From Paenibacillus hexagrammi (lineage in GTDB: Bacteria; Bacillota; Bacilli; Paenibacillales; NBRC-103111), in assembly GCF_021513275.1 (NCBI RefSeq), contig NZ_CP090978.1, positions 1,922,001 to 1,986,000 of the forward strand: DNA of 64,000 nt, given 5' to 3'. Below are positions 54,361 through 64,000 of this stretch, piece after piece; the stretch's first letter is position 1; each line of letters starts with the position of its first letter. The position numbers were made by a program, and so were the translations under genes. The notes beneath the pieces are model-generated. The model was not told where the DNA came from. It ran no database searches and saw nothing but the letters and a program-made list of their open reading frames with translations.

Positions 54361-55518
54361 ATGGAGCATTTAATAAACCCTGAGGTCAGGGATATTCAAA
54401 TATCGGGCATTCGTAAAATTTCCAATCTAGTCAGTACGATCCCTGGAGCCTTGACACTGACCATTGGTCAGCCGGATTTCCCGACACCGAGGCACATTAT
54501 TGAAGCGGGTCAAAGAGCATTAGATGAAAATAAGACGGTGTATACCGCCAATCCCGGAATCATCGAATTGAGACAGGCTGCTTCCGCATTCGTAGGCCGT
54601 AAATATGGACAGCGTTATAGCGCGGCAGACGAAATTCTTGTCACTGTCGGAGCTAGTGAAGCTGTCGATATTACGCTCAGGACGATTCTGACGCCTGGAG
54701 CTGAGGTGATTCTTCCGGCGCCAATCTATCCCGGCTATGAACCTCTGATTCGACTTGCCGGTGGGATACCTGTCTATGTCGATACGCGCAGCAATAATCT
54801 GAAGCTTACCGCAGAACTGCTTGAACCGCATATAACGCCTAAAACACGCTGCGTCATACTGTGCTACCCCTCCAATCCAACGGGGCAAGTTCTTTCTGAT
54901 CAAGAGCTTGCGGATCTGGCAGCGTTGCTGGAAAACAAAGATATCTTCGTATTATCCGATGAGATTTACAGCGAGCTGGTCTATGGACAAAAGCATCATT
55001 CCATTGCTACAATTCGCAGCATGCGAGAAAAGACCATTGTCATAAACGGATTATCCAAGTCCCACGCAATGACAGGCTGGAGAATCGGGTTTACTTTTGC
55101 TCCAGCAGCCATTACACAGCATATGGTGAAGGTTCACCAATATAACGTGTCCTGTGCGAGTTCTGTCAGCCAGTACGCTGCGTTGGAGGCTCTAACGAAT
55201 GGGTTTGATGATGCGCTACCTATGCGTGAGGCCTATGTGGCTCGCAGAGATTATGTGTATGATCGTCTGACTCAAATGGGCTTTGAACTGGATAAACCGG
55301 ACGGCGCCTTTTACTTATTTCCTTCCATCACCCGATTCGGCCTACCTTCTGAACAGTTTGCAATGAGGCTGCTTCAAGAAGAGCATGTTGCTGTTGTTCC
55401 AGGCGATGCATTTACGACATTCGGCGAAGGATACATCCGCATTTCTTATGCCTATTCACATGAAGTTTTGGAGCAATCGCTGGACAGGTTGGAACGGTTT
55501 GTTAATAAGCTTATATAG
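54361..55518 (+). CDS. patA: N-acetyl-LL-2,6-diaminopimelate aminotransferase PatA
   Basis: The protein has 385 residues starting at ATG 54361, with AAAGAGGTGGAG upstream. It is a class I/II PLP enzyme closely resembling Bacillus PatA from its first residues (MEHLINPEVRDIQISGIRKISNLV, LTIGQPDFPTP). PLP-Lys lies in VINGLSKSHAMTGWRIGF (about 225-242) and PSNPTG (about 170). It transfers the amino group in the acetylated DAP route. It is convergent with dapL and dapD across one shared terminator, so the three DAP-branch genes stand together on opposite strands. Confidence 0.92.
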   Translation: MEHLINPEVRDIQISGIRKISNLVSTIPGALTLTIGQPDFPTPRHIIEAGQRALDENKTVYTANPGIIELRQAASAFVGRKYGQRYSAADEILVTVGASEAVDITLRTILTPGAEVILPAPIYPGYEPLIRLAGGIPVYVDTRSNNLKLTAELLEPHITPKTRCVILCYPSNPTGQVLSDQELADLAALLENKDIFVLSDEIYSELVYGQKHHSIATIRSMREKTIVINGLSKSHAMTGWRIGFTFAPAAITQHMVKVHQYNVSCASSVSQYAALEALTNGFDDALPMREAYVARRDYVYDRLTQMGFELDKPDGAFYLFPSITRFGLPSEQFAMRLLQEEHVAVVPGDAFTTFGEGYIRISYAYSHEVLEQSLDRLERFVNKLI

Positions 55519-55527
55519 AACCATGGA

Positions 55528-55585
55528 TAACAAAGAACCTCCGAATGCGTTGAAAGCAGGAACGCGATTCGGAGGTTCTTTGTTA
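55528..55585. terminator. Strong bidirectional terminator between patA and dapL
   Basis: A long stem pairs AACAAAGAACCTCCGAAT (55529-55546) with ATTCGGAGGTTCTTTGTT (55567-55584), extended inside by CGTT/AACG. It serves both convergent genes. Confidence 0.92.
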
Positions 55586-55589
55586 GGTT

Positions 55590-56714
55590 TTATTGACCGG
55601 ATTTGTAACGAAGATAAGCCGCTACTGTATCGATGGCAAGATCAATTGCCTGTTCGTCCGGTTGTAATTTGGCATGGTGGAGGCCGTACGGCGTTTCAAC
55701 GCCGAGCCAGAACATGAATCCGGGGATTTGCTCCAGGAAGTACCCGAAGTCTTCACCGGTCATAGCTTCTGTGCATTCTATCAATCTCATGGATTCGCTG
55801 CCGCGCAGCCAATCCATGAATTCAAGTGTCAATGCAGGATCATTGTATACCTGTCGGTAATTGGAGCCGTAATCGATGGATACCTGACAGTCGAATGATT
55901 GCTCGATCCCCGCAGCGACGGACTCGATGCGCTTCTTGACCTTCGCCATGGAATCTGCGGAAAGCGTACGTATCGTTCCTTCCAGGCGTGCCTTTTCTGC
56001 GATAATGTTTTGTTTCGTCCCAGCTTCCATGCGGCCGATTGTAATCACCGCGGAATCTAGCGGATTCACATTTCGCGCAACGATCGTATGCAACTGACCG
56101 ACCATTTGCGATCCGACTACAATCATATCATTGGCTAGATGAGGATAGGCGGCGTGTCCACCTTTTCCTAGCAGGTCAATGAATAGCTCGGAAGTGTTAG
56201 CAAACAGGATTTCTGGTTTTGTTGCAATTGTACCCACCGGATATTCCGGAGCGATATGCAGCGCAACGATCTGATCCGGCTTCCAGTCTTGGAGTTCCTC
56301 GGCTGCGAGCATGGGAAGAGCACCTCCAGGACCCTCTTCCGCCGGTTGGAAGATGACAATCAAGTCATCTTCCATGGGTTCATGGGCAAAGTTCGCCGCG
56401 ATGCCCATACCGATAGACATGTGCAGATCATGCCCGCATGCATGCATATACCCCGGATGCAGGGAAGGGAATGGCAGAGACGTCTCTTCCGGAATCGGCA
56501 ATCCGTCCATGTCGGCGCGGTAACCGAAGCGCCGCTTCGGATTCGTTCCGGCAATATGGACGAGTATGCCTGTACGCCAAGTGCGAATCGTCATTCGATC
56601 CTGCGGAAGCTTGTCCAGGTAATCAAGAAGCAATTGCTGCGTTTTGAATTCCTGAAAGCCGGGCTCGGGAATTTGATGCAGCTGACGTCGCAGCTCTACG
56701 AAAGGGCTTGCCAT
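55590..56714 (-). CDS. dapL: N-acetyldiaminopimelate deacetylase
   Basis: The protein has 374 residues. I choose Met 56714, with TTGGAGGGAAAACCC upstream, over the frame to 56729. It is an M20 peptidase-family deacetylase: [14 protein letters not shown] (metal Asp, about 65-78), [14 protein letters not shown] (about 90-103), [11 protein letters not shown] (about 126) and a late EAMTGEDFG. It frees acetate from N-acetyl-LL-DAP in the last step of the acetylase branch. The gene lies 21 bp downstream of dapD on the same strand, so they form an operon. Confidence 0.92.
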   Translation of the reverse strand: MASPFVELRRQLHQIPEPGFQEFKTQQLLLDYLDKLPQDRMTIRTWRTGILVHIAGTNPKRRFGYRADMDGLPIPEETSLPFPSLHPGYMHACGHDLHMSIGMGIAANFAHEPMEDDLIVIFQPAEEGPGGALPMLAAEELQDWKPDQIVALHIAPEYPVGTIATKPEILFANTSELFIDLLGKGGHAAYPHLANDMIVVGSQMVGQLHTIVARNVNPLDSAVITIGRMEAGTKQNIIAEKARLEGTIRTLSADSMAKVKKRIESVAAGIEQSFDCQVSIDYGSNYRQVYNDPALTLEFMDWLRGSESMRLIECTEAMTGEDFGYFLEQIPGFMFWLGVETPYGLHHAKLQPDEQAIDLAIDTVAAYLRYKSGQ

Positions 56715-56735
56715 GGGTTTTCCCTCCAAAGTTAA

Positions 56736-57446
56736 TTACAGAGTGCGAAGATCCTGGAGAATTTCTGTTTTTGATTTGGTTTTGTCGTCCACTTTCTTAA
56801 TCACTCGTGCAGGAGCTCCGGCAACGACTGTGTATTCTTCAACGTCCTGAGTAACAACAGCGCCAGCTGCGACAACGGAGCCTTTACCGATGCGCACACC
56901 TTCCAGGATAACTGCGTTTGCGCCTATAAGAACGTCATCTTCAATCACGCACGGTTGAGCTGAAGGAGGCTCGATAACGCCTGCTACAACAGCGCCTGCT
57001 CCGATGTGACACATTTTACCTACTTGCGCGCGGCCGCCAAGTACGGCGTTCATATCGATCATCGTTCCGTCGCCTACAGATGCGCCGATATTGATCAAAG
57101 CGCCCATCATAATGACAGCATTGTTACCGATATGTACTTTATCGCGAATGACTGCGCCTGGCTCAATGCGGGCGTTGATGCCTTTCAAATCGAGCATAGG
57201 AATGGCCGAATTGCGTCGGTCCGCTTCCACCACATAATCTTCGATCAAAGCTTTGTTTGCTTCCAAAACTGGGCTGATTACGCTCCACTCTCCGAATACG
57301 ACGCCGCTTCCTCCGGAAATAAAGGCTTGGCTGCCTTCACCGAAATTAACGTCTTCAAGGTTCCCTTTTACATATACTTTCACAGGAGTCTTCTTTGTGC
57401 TTTCTTTAATAAATTGAATAATCTCTAGCGTATTCATTTCTGACAT
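56736..57446 (-). CDS. dapD: Tetrahydrodipicolinate N-acetyltransferase
   Basis: The protein has 236 residues, matching the Bacillus enzyme named DapH (also dapD). The start at 57446 has AAGGAGATGTAAC upstream. The N-terminal DapH_N region ([26 protein letters not shown]) precedes left-handed beta-helix hexapeptide repeats (about 85-215: [51 protein letters not shown]). It acetylates tetrahydrodipicolinate, committing it to DAP and lysine and so to peptidoglycan. It is transcribed with dapL; a hairpin with no T-run lies upstream at 57547-57586. Confidence 0.95.
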   Translation of the reverse strand: MSEMNTLEIIQFIKESTKKTPVKVYVKGNLEDVNFGEGSQAFISGGSGVVFGEWSVISPVLEANKALIEDYVVEADRRNSAIPMLDLKGINARIEPGAVIRDKVHIGNNAVIMMGALINIGASVGDGTMIDMNAVLGGRAQVGKMCHIGAGAVVAGVIEPPSAQPCVIEDDVLIGANAVILEGVRIGKGSVVAAGAVVTQDVEEYTVVAGAPARVIKKVDDKTKSKTEILQDLRTL

Positions 57447-57630
57447 GGTTACATCTCCTTATGTAATTAGATTGACTCTCCTATATTATCAGAAAGGACG
57501 CGTTTGAGCCAATGCGTTTCGATGATTTTGTCGAAAACAAGCGAACAGAAGGGTGGCGTAATGCGGTAAAACTCGAACACCCTTCTATAAGAAAAAGCTT
57601 GAATAGGTTAATCGGCCAGTATTGAATTCC

Positions 57631-57885
57631 TCAGATTTGTGATGCTTTTTTGCAATGCGCGGAGACACTGCGTATTGTTGTAAACGATTTATGCTCACAT
57701 AGAACGGAGCTGTAGTTGGTACGAATATCGCGAGTGAAATAGAACCAGCCGAATAGATCAAACCAAAGAGGAATCGTCACTGAGCCAGTCCAGAAACTTG
57801 CACGCTTCGATACAGATGGTGGATTCATATTCCTATTCCTATAGCTGTAAGAGTCTCGGAATGAATTGCCTTGTGATGGAGTCAT
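57631..57885 (-). CDS. Small hypothetical protein
   Basis: This is an 84-residue frame starting at 57885 with AAAGGAGAG about ten bases upstream, a strong ribosome binding site, which is the main reason to accept it. The N-terminus is polar with Ser, Asn and Arg; the middle is aromatic and hydrophobic (VTIPLWFDLFGWFYF), possibly a membrane-associated stretch; the end is polar and holds two Cys. I do not recognise a family and its codon use does not decide the question. It lies between dapD and the ABC exporter. Confidence 0.4.
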   Translation of the reverse strand: MTPSQGNSFRDSYSYRNRNMNPPSVSKRASFWTGSVTIPLWFDLFGWFYFTRDIRTNYSSVLCEHKSFTTIRSVSAHCKKASQI

Positions 57886-57989
57886 GAGTACTTATCTCTC
57901 CTTTAAGGTCATGTTCGATATTCTCATTCTACACAGTAGCAAACAGAGACTCTTCGGTCTGTGGATGTAGTTCGCAAAAGACCCGCGAA

Positions 57990-58036
57990 TGAAAAAACAA
58001 GCAAGACTCTGAGTAGAGCCTTGCTGCTGTTTGTCG
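57990..58036 (-). terminator. Terminator after the ABC exporter operon
   Basis: Read on the plus strand, AGCAAG and CTC (58000-58009) pair with GAG and CTTGCT (58016-58025) around TGAGTA-type loop bases. The A6 run at 57992-57997 becomes a T6 tract on the minus strand. It ends the two-gene exporter operon. Confidence 0.75.
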
Positions 58037-58037
58037 A

Positions 58038-59921
58038 TCAAGAAGGGTCCATTGAGACCTTTTGGGCGAATTGACTATTATATAGGTCCGCGTAGAAGCC
58101 GTCTCTTTCGAGCAGCTGTTCGTGCGTTCCTTGCTCGACTACGGAACCGTGATTCATCACAAGAATGAGGTCAGCATCGCGGATGGTGGAGAGTCGATGA
58201 GCAATCACAAAGCTGGTTCGCCCATTCATCAAACTGTGCATAGCCCGTTGTATGGAAGCCTCAGTTCTCGTATCCACGCTGCTGGTTGCCTCGTCAAGGA
58301 TGAGGATGGCCGGGTCGGCGAGGACAGCTCGAGCGATTGTAAGCAGCTGCTTTTGCCCGTGGGAAAGATTAGATGCTTCTTCGTTCAATATCGTATCGTA
58401 GCCATCAGGCAAGGTGCGTATAAAATGGTCCGCATAGGCCGCCTTGGCAGCGCTCACGATCTCATCCTCCGTTGCTCCATCTCGACCATAGGCGATATTG
58501 TCACGGATGGTGCCGCCAAACAGCCAGGTATCCTGTAAAACCATGCCGAACAGCCCGCGCAGCTCGCTTCTGCTCATCGTCTTGGCGTCAATTCCGTCGA
58601 TGAGTATACGACCGCCGCCCAATTCATAGAATCGCATAAGCAGGTTTACGATTGTCGTTTTACCCGCGCCGGTTGGACCTACAATGGCAACAGTTTGACC
58701 TTGCTTCACATGGATGTTCATATCCTGAATGAGCGGTTCCTCAGGTTTATATGAAAATGCAACATGCTCGAACTGCACGTGACCCCGTGCTTGCTGAGAA
58801 AGCTTTCTCTGTGCCGGCTCCTGTAATTCTTCAGGTTCATCAAGCAGCTCGAAAATCCGTTCAGCAGCAGCGATGGTCGATTGAATGACGTTGGCAATGT
58901 TCGCAACTTGGGTGATCGGCATTCCGAATTGTCCGGAATATTGAATGAAGGCTTGAATATCGCCGATTTTTACAGCTCCGTGGGTTACCATAATGCCGCC
59001 GATGACACTGACAAGCACATAACCGATATTGTTGATGAAGGACATCAGAGGGAAGATTAAGCCGGAAATGAATTGAGCTTTCCATCCCGAATGATAGAGA
59101 CGTTCATTGATTTCGTTAAATTGTTCGATCGATTTGCGCTCATGTCCGAAAGCTTTGACAATGGTATGTCCGGTATACATTTCTTCAATGTGACCGTTTA
59201 GCTGACCGAGTGCCTGCTGCTGTCCTTTAAAGTAATTCTGCGATCTGGAGGCAATCATTTTCGTTCCGAGGATGCTCAAAGGCAGTACAATAATAGCAGC
59301 TAGAGTCAGAAGAGGACTGATGGTCAGCATCATGATGACGATACCGAGCAGTGTAACTAGCGATGTGATAAGCTGAGTTAAGCTTTGCTGCAGGGTAGAG
59401 CTGATCGTATCCACATCATTGGTGGCCCTACTCATGGTATCTCCGTGGCTGCGAGAATCGAAGAAGGAAAGAGGAACACGAGCCAATTTATCACTGATCT
59501 GCTTGCGTAGATTGAATACAATCTTCTGGGTAACACCGACCATGATCCTTTGTTGGATGTAGCTCAATATGGCGCTTAATACATAAAGTACAGCGAGTAT
59601 AACAGAAATACGCAGAATGGCGTTAAAATCGATAGCTGCCCCGGGAAGTTTTTTTAGTTTAGCCATGGAACCTTCAAACAAAACGGTTGTGGCGTTGCCC
59701 ATTAATTTCGGAGCAACAATGCTGAATACCGTACTCAATACAGCAGTGATCAAGACAAGCGTTAATGAGAGACGGAAGGGAAGCATGAAGCTGATTAATC
59801 GCTTTAGAGTCCCCTTAAAGTTTTTCGCTTTTTGTACGGGTCTTCCCATCGCTCCCATGCCTCCACGGCCAAAATGTCCGGGATGAACGCTAGGAGACGG
59901 TTTGTTCTGCTTTTCGCTCAT
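58038..59921 (-). CDS. Heterodimeric ABC exporter subunit with canonical ATPase site
   Basis: The protein has 627 residues. I choose Met 59921, where AGAGGAGGAG lies upstream and the stop of the partner gene overlaps (ATGA); the longer frame to 59975 is inside the partner. A Gly-rich, basic N-terminus (GHFGRGGMGAMGRPV) precedes six membrane helices (about 45-330). The ATPase domain has Walker A GPTGAGKTT, a changed signature SHGQ in SNLSHGQKQLL, and Walker B with catalytic Glu (LILDEATSSVD). The altered signature and canonical Glu complement the partner. It probably exports drugs or lipids. Confidence 0.9.
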   Translation of the reverse strand: MSEKQNKPSPSVHPGHFGRGGMGAMGRPVQKAKNFKGTLKRLISFMLPFRLSLTLVLITAVLSTVFSIVAPKLMGNATTVLFEGSMAKLKKLPGAAIDFNAILRISVILAVLYVLSAILSYIQQRIMVGVTQKIVFNLRKQISDKLARVPLSFFDSRSHGDTMSRATNDVDTISSTLQQSLTQLITSLVTLLGIVIMMLTISPLLTLAAIIVLPLSILGTKMIASRSQNYFKGQQQALGQLNGHIEEMYTGHTIVKAFGHERKSIEQFNEINERLYHSGWKAQFISGLIFPLMSFINNIGYVLVSVIGGIMVTHGAVKIGDIQAFIQYSGQFGMPITQVANIANVIQSTIAAAERIFELLDEPEELQEPAQRKLSQQARGHVQFEHVAFSYKPEEPLIQDMNIHVKQGQTVAIVGPTGAGKTTIVNLLMRFYELGGGRILIDGIDAKTMSRSELRGLFGMVLQDTWLFGGTIRDNIAYGRDGATEDEIVSAAKAAYADHFIRTLPDGYDTILNEEASNLSHGQKQLLTIARAVLADPAILILDEATSSVDTRTEASIQRAMHSLMNGRTSFVIAHRLSTIRDADLILVMNHGSVVEQGTHEQLLERDGFYADLYNSQFAQKVSMDPS

Positions 59922-61654
59922 GCAATCTCCTCCTCTGACAGCTGGGAAGCGACGATTTCCTGATATACCGAGCACGTCTTCAGCAGTTCTTGATGCGTGC
60001 CGATTCCCATAATGCTGCCCTCATCCAGCACAATGATCTGATCTGCATCCATGATGGTGCTGACGCGCTGAGCCACGATGATCATAGTTGCTTCTTGTAT
60101 CTCAGCTTTTAGCGCAGCCCGAAGTTTAGCGTCTGTCTTAAAATCAAGAGCAGAGAAGCTATCATCAAATACAAAAATATCGGGCTTGCGCGCTAAAGCA
60201 CGAGCGATAGATAGACGCTGCTTTTGACCTCCGGATAAGTTAGTACCTCCCTGAGCAAGAACGGATTGGTAGCCGTCTTTCATTTCGCCAATAAAATCGG
60301 ACGCCTGGGCGATTTGTGCGGCGTGACGAATTTCATCTTCTGTGGCATCTTGCTTGCCAAAACGGATATTATCAGCAACAGTTCCTGAGAAGAGAAGTGC
60401 CTTTTGAGGCACATAACCAATATGTTCTCGAAGCTGGGCGAGGTCAAGCTTATTCAGTGGAACTCCGCCAACCTCAATCGAACCCTCGGTAGTATCGTAA
60501 AAACGTAAGAGCAGATTGATGAGTGTTGATTTGCCTGCACCTGTACCGCCTATGATCGCAGTTACCTGACCTGGCTCTGCCCGGAAGGAAATATCCCGAA
60601 TCGCTGCTTGTTCAGCCCCTGGATAACTAAAGGTAACATGGCGAAATTCAACTGCACCTTTCCCAGCTGAGGACCCAAAAGATGAATTCGTTGCACCTGC
60701 GTTAACAGAAATGGAAGACGTGGTGGCAAATACTTCATTAATACGAACGGAGGAAGCCGATGCGCGTGGAATCATGACGAAAATCATGGTCATCATGAAC
60801 ATGGAGAACATAATTTGCATGGCATATTGAATGAAGGCCATCAGATCTCCGATCTCGATTTGATTATGGTCGATTCGAATACCGCCGTACCATAGAATCA
60901 CGACCACACCTAGATTGAATACCAGCATCATGAGAGGCATCATGGTTGACATGATTACATTGACTTTAATGGCAGTTTGGGTGTAATCAAGGTTAGCCTT
61001 TTCGAATTTGGCCTGCTCATGTCCGGTTCGGTTGAAGGCGCGTATGACACGGATTCCAGTCAAATTCTCTCGCAGCACTAGGTTGATCTTGTCGATTTTG
61101 ACCTGGAGAGATTTAAACAGAGGAATTCCTTTGCGCATGATAGCAAAAATTGCAAAGGCTAATATCGGGATGATGGAGATGAGCACAATGGACAATTGGG
61201 CATCTTTGTAAATGGCCATGATAACCCCGCCGATTAACATGGTGGGCGCTCCGATGAACATTCGCATCATCACAATTACCTGCTGTACCTGAGCAATATC
61301 GTTCGTTGTGCGTGTAATGAGTGAAGAGGTGCTTAGTTTATCGAATTCACCTAGGGAGAAGCTTTCTACATGGGTAAACATTTTTGAACGCAGGTCTCTC
61401 CCGAAGCCTGTAGCGGAACGAGCGAGCAAATAGCTTGCGATCACCACACAGACGGTAGCTCCCAAAGCGACGCAAAGCATGTACAGACCATACTTGAGAA
61501 TAAAGGGTACATCGCCTTTCACGACACCGGTATCGACAATATCGGATAGCAGTGTAGGGAGATACAGCTGAGCCAAGGATTGCAGCAGCATCAGAACAAT
61601 TACTGCAATCAGTGGAAGGCGATAAGGCTTCAAGAGCCTAAACAAGGTAAACAT
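59918..61654 (-). CDS. Heterodimeric ABC exporter subunit with degenerate ATPase site
   Basis: The protein has 578 residues. Met 61654 follows AAAGGAGGACATT; the frame to 61681 overlaps that site. Six membrane helices (about 10-300) precede the ATPase domain. Walker A is GGTGAGKST, the signature is canonical LSGGQKQR, but Walker B ends FVFDDSFSALD, with Asp where the catalytic Glu is expected. With the partner's SHGQ signature this gives one degenerate and one active ATP site, the rule for BmrCD, LmrCD and TM287/288 exporters. It is the first gene of the operon and is divergent from marR. Confidence 0.92.
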   Translation of the reverse strand: MFTLFRLLKPYRLPLIAVIVLMLLQSLAQLYLPTLLSDIVDTGVVKGDVPFILKYGLYMLCVALGATVCVVIASYLLARSATGFGRDLRSKMFTHVESFSLGEFDKLSTSSLITRTTNDIAQVQQVIVMMRMFIGAPTMLIGGVIMAIYKDAQLSIVLISIIPILAFAIFAIMRKGIPLFKSLQVKIDKINLVLRENLTGIRVIRAFNRTGHEQAKFEKANLDYTQTAIKVNVIMSTMMPLMMLVFNLGVVVILWYGGIRIDHNQIEIGDLMAFIQYAMQIMFSMFMMTMIFVMIPRASASSVRINEVFATTSSISVNAGATNSSFGSSAGKGAVEFRHVTFSYPGAEQAAIRDISFRAEPGQVTAIIGGTGAGKSTLINLLLRFYDTTEGSIEVGGVPLNKLDLAQLREHIGYVPQKALLFSGTVADNIRFGKQDATEDEIRHAAQIAQASDFIGEMKDGYQSVLAQGGTNLSGGQKQRLSIARALARKPDIFVFDDSFSALDFKTDAKLRAALKAEIQEATMIIVAQRVSTIMDADQIIVLDEGSIMGIGTHQELLKTCSVYQEIVASQLSEEEIA

Positions 61655-61682
61655 GAATGTCCTCCTTTGCATCCAATGCAAT

Positions 61683-61715
61683 TATAATGTATACTTATAA
61701 TAAGTATACTTATTA
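61683..61715. promoter_or_regulatory. Palindromic operator between the exporter operon and marR
   Basis: GTATACTTAT (61689-61698), one central base, then ATAAGTATAC (61700-61709) form a perfect ten-base inverted repeat. TATAAT at 61683-61688 abuts it. The site lies 34 bp upstream of the exporter start and 62 bp upstream of marR, and is the obvious binding site for the MarR protein. The palindrome would cover promoter elements in at least one direction. Confidence 0.8.
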
Positions 61716-61771
61716 AATTCGGGTGATTTTAGTTTACTTAACTCTTTCCAAGACGTCAAGGAGGATTTGCC

Positions 61772-62263
61772 ATGAAACCGACAAACTCACCAGCAGACAG
61801 GCCGATCCATGCCGCCGAACTGATTCAGGCTATTTTTCGCTCTGCACACTACTTTCGGCAAGGCTTTGAAACTGGCTTCTCAGAGTCTGGTGTTCCTTCC
61901 TACTTAACAGGACCTCGCTTACGTTTATTGTCGATGATAGCGGACGCAGGGCAAATTCGGATGAACGATTTGGCAGCGAAAATGGGCATTAAGCCGATGA
62001 CGGTTACACAGTTCGTCGATGCATTAGAGAAGGAGGGGGTGTTGATTCGAACTCCAGACCCTACGGACCGAAGAGCAACCCTTCTTCAATTGACAGAATC
62101 AGCTCCTCCGCAAATGCGGAAAGCACGTCAAGTATTTAATGAACTTTCGGAAAACTTGCTGCATGGACTCAGTAACGAGCAACGTATGCAGCTATATGAT
62201 ATTTTGTCCGTTTTGGAAGGTTTTAGGCATTCTTGTTCATCCGACGAGAAGAATAAGGAATAG
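61772..62263 (+). CDS. MarR-family transcriptional regulator
   Basis: The protein has 163 residues starting at ATG 61772, with CAAGGAGGATTTGCC upstream. The winged helix spans about 45-115: LLSMIADAGQIRMNDLAAKMGIKPMTVTQFVDALEKEGVLIRTPDPTDRRATLLQLTE, with the wing motif DPTDRRA. N- and C-terminal helices would form the dimer. It is divergent from the ABC exporter genes and a perfect palindrome lies between them, so it probably represses exporter and itself until a ligand binds. The ligand is unknown. Confidence 0.93.
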   Translation: MKPTNSPADRPIHAAELIQAIFRSAHYFRQGFETGFSESGVPSYLTGPRLRLLSMIADAGQIRMNDLAAKMGIKPMTVTQFVDALEKEGVLIRTPDPTDRRATLLQLTESAPPQMRKARQVFNELSENLLHGLSNEQRMQLYDILSVLEGFRHSCSSDEKNKE

Positions 62264-62286
62264 GAAGTTTATTCTTAAATTATATC

Positions 62287-62315
62287 TTGACTTCTCTTGT
62301 CGAAAATGGGATAAT
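62287..62315 (+). promoter_or_regulatory. Sigma-A promoter of the pyr operon
   Basis: TTGACT (62287-62292) and GATAAT (62310-62315) with a 17-base spacer closely match the vegetative consensus. It lies about 34 bp before the PyrR-binding element, right for the start of the leader RNA. Confidence 0.85.
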
Positions 62316-62348
62316 TTTTTTAAATTAAATATGTACCTTTAAAAACAG

Positions 62349-64000
<1,652 letters not shown>

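Noticed and set aside
57546-57587. Perfect AGAAGGGTG/CACCCTTCT stem as a terminator upstream of dapD
   Set aside because: The stem is real, but no T-run follows on either strand, so I do not call it a terminator.

Overview
The window is core-genome DNA of an endospore-forming, low-to-middle GC Firmicute, most like Paenibacillus or a close relative in Paenibacillaceae. Indicators are a complete dcw (division and cell wall) cluster with the sporulation genes spoVD, spoVE, spoIIGA, sigE and sigG embedded in it; ylmC-pgeF-ylmE-sepF-ylmG-ylmH-divIVA-ileS synteny as in Bacillus; bacillithiol synthesis (bshC); rsfA and ylaJ/phoH (ylaK) neighbours; an isoleucine T-box; a PyrR-type pyr attenuator; and meso-diaminopimelate chemistry (DNPR motif in MurE, acetyl-branch DAP genes). 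I see no rRNA, tRNA, CRISPR array, prophage or insertion sequence.

Layout. 1-3420: two hypothetical genes, a flavin/PNPOx-fold protein, a YhcN/YlaJ sporulation lipoprotein and PhoH-like YlaK. 3501-6211 (minus): an uncharacterised envelope-related set (cytoplasmic protein, secreted coiled-coil protein, lipoprotein). 6320-10579: MidA-family methyltransferase, DUF2626, RsfA, PanE-like reductase, DUF3397, ComFB. 10938-16554: oppABCDF peptide importer. 16678-21337: bshC, ahcY and two lipoproteins. 21427-41502: the dcw operon from MraZ boxes through mraZ-rsmH-ftsL-pbpB-spoVD-murE-murF-mraY-murD-spoVE-murG-murB-murA-divIB to ftsA-ftsZ. 41728-44473: spoIIGA-sigE-sigG. 44610-51916: ylmC to divIVA, then T-box controlled ileS. 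51980-54317: ylyA, lspA, rluD. 54361-62263: a block that interrupts the Bacillus-like rluD(ylyB)-pyrR order, holding patA, dapL and dapD (lysine/DAP acetylase branch), a heterodimeric ABC exporter and a divergent MarR regulator with a near-perfect palindromic operator. 62287-64000: pyr promoter, attenuator, pyrR and the start of pyrB.

The genes fit together as envelope growth plus sporulation: DAP synthesis feeds MurE; MurA-G and MraY make lipid II; PbpB, SpoVD, SpoVE, FtsL and DivIB build septal or spore peptidoglycan; FtsA, FtsZ, SepF and DivIVA place the septum; SpoIIGA processes pro-sigma-E after asymmetric division and sigma-G follows in the forespore.

The most important caveat is technical. 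Eight genes (PNPOx-like, midA-like, panE, oppA, oppF, spoVD, murG, spoIIGA) are broken by one-base length changes, mostly inside or next to short homopolymers, and in each the reading frame is restored by a one-base correction. Several are essential or highly conserved, so I read these as probable sequencing errors, not true pseudogenes. I did not find a convincing new multi-gene system. The best biological leads are the 3501-6211 envelope set, recurrent TTGATTC/GAATCAA dyads, the GC-rich block inside murF, an apparent ATT start in spoIIGA and the MarR operator.
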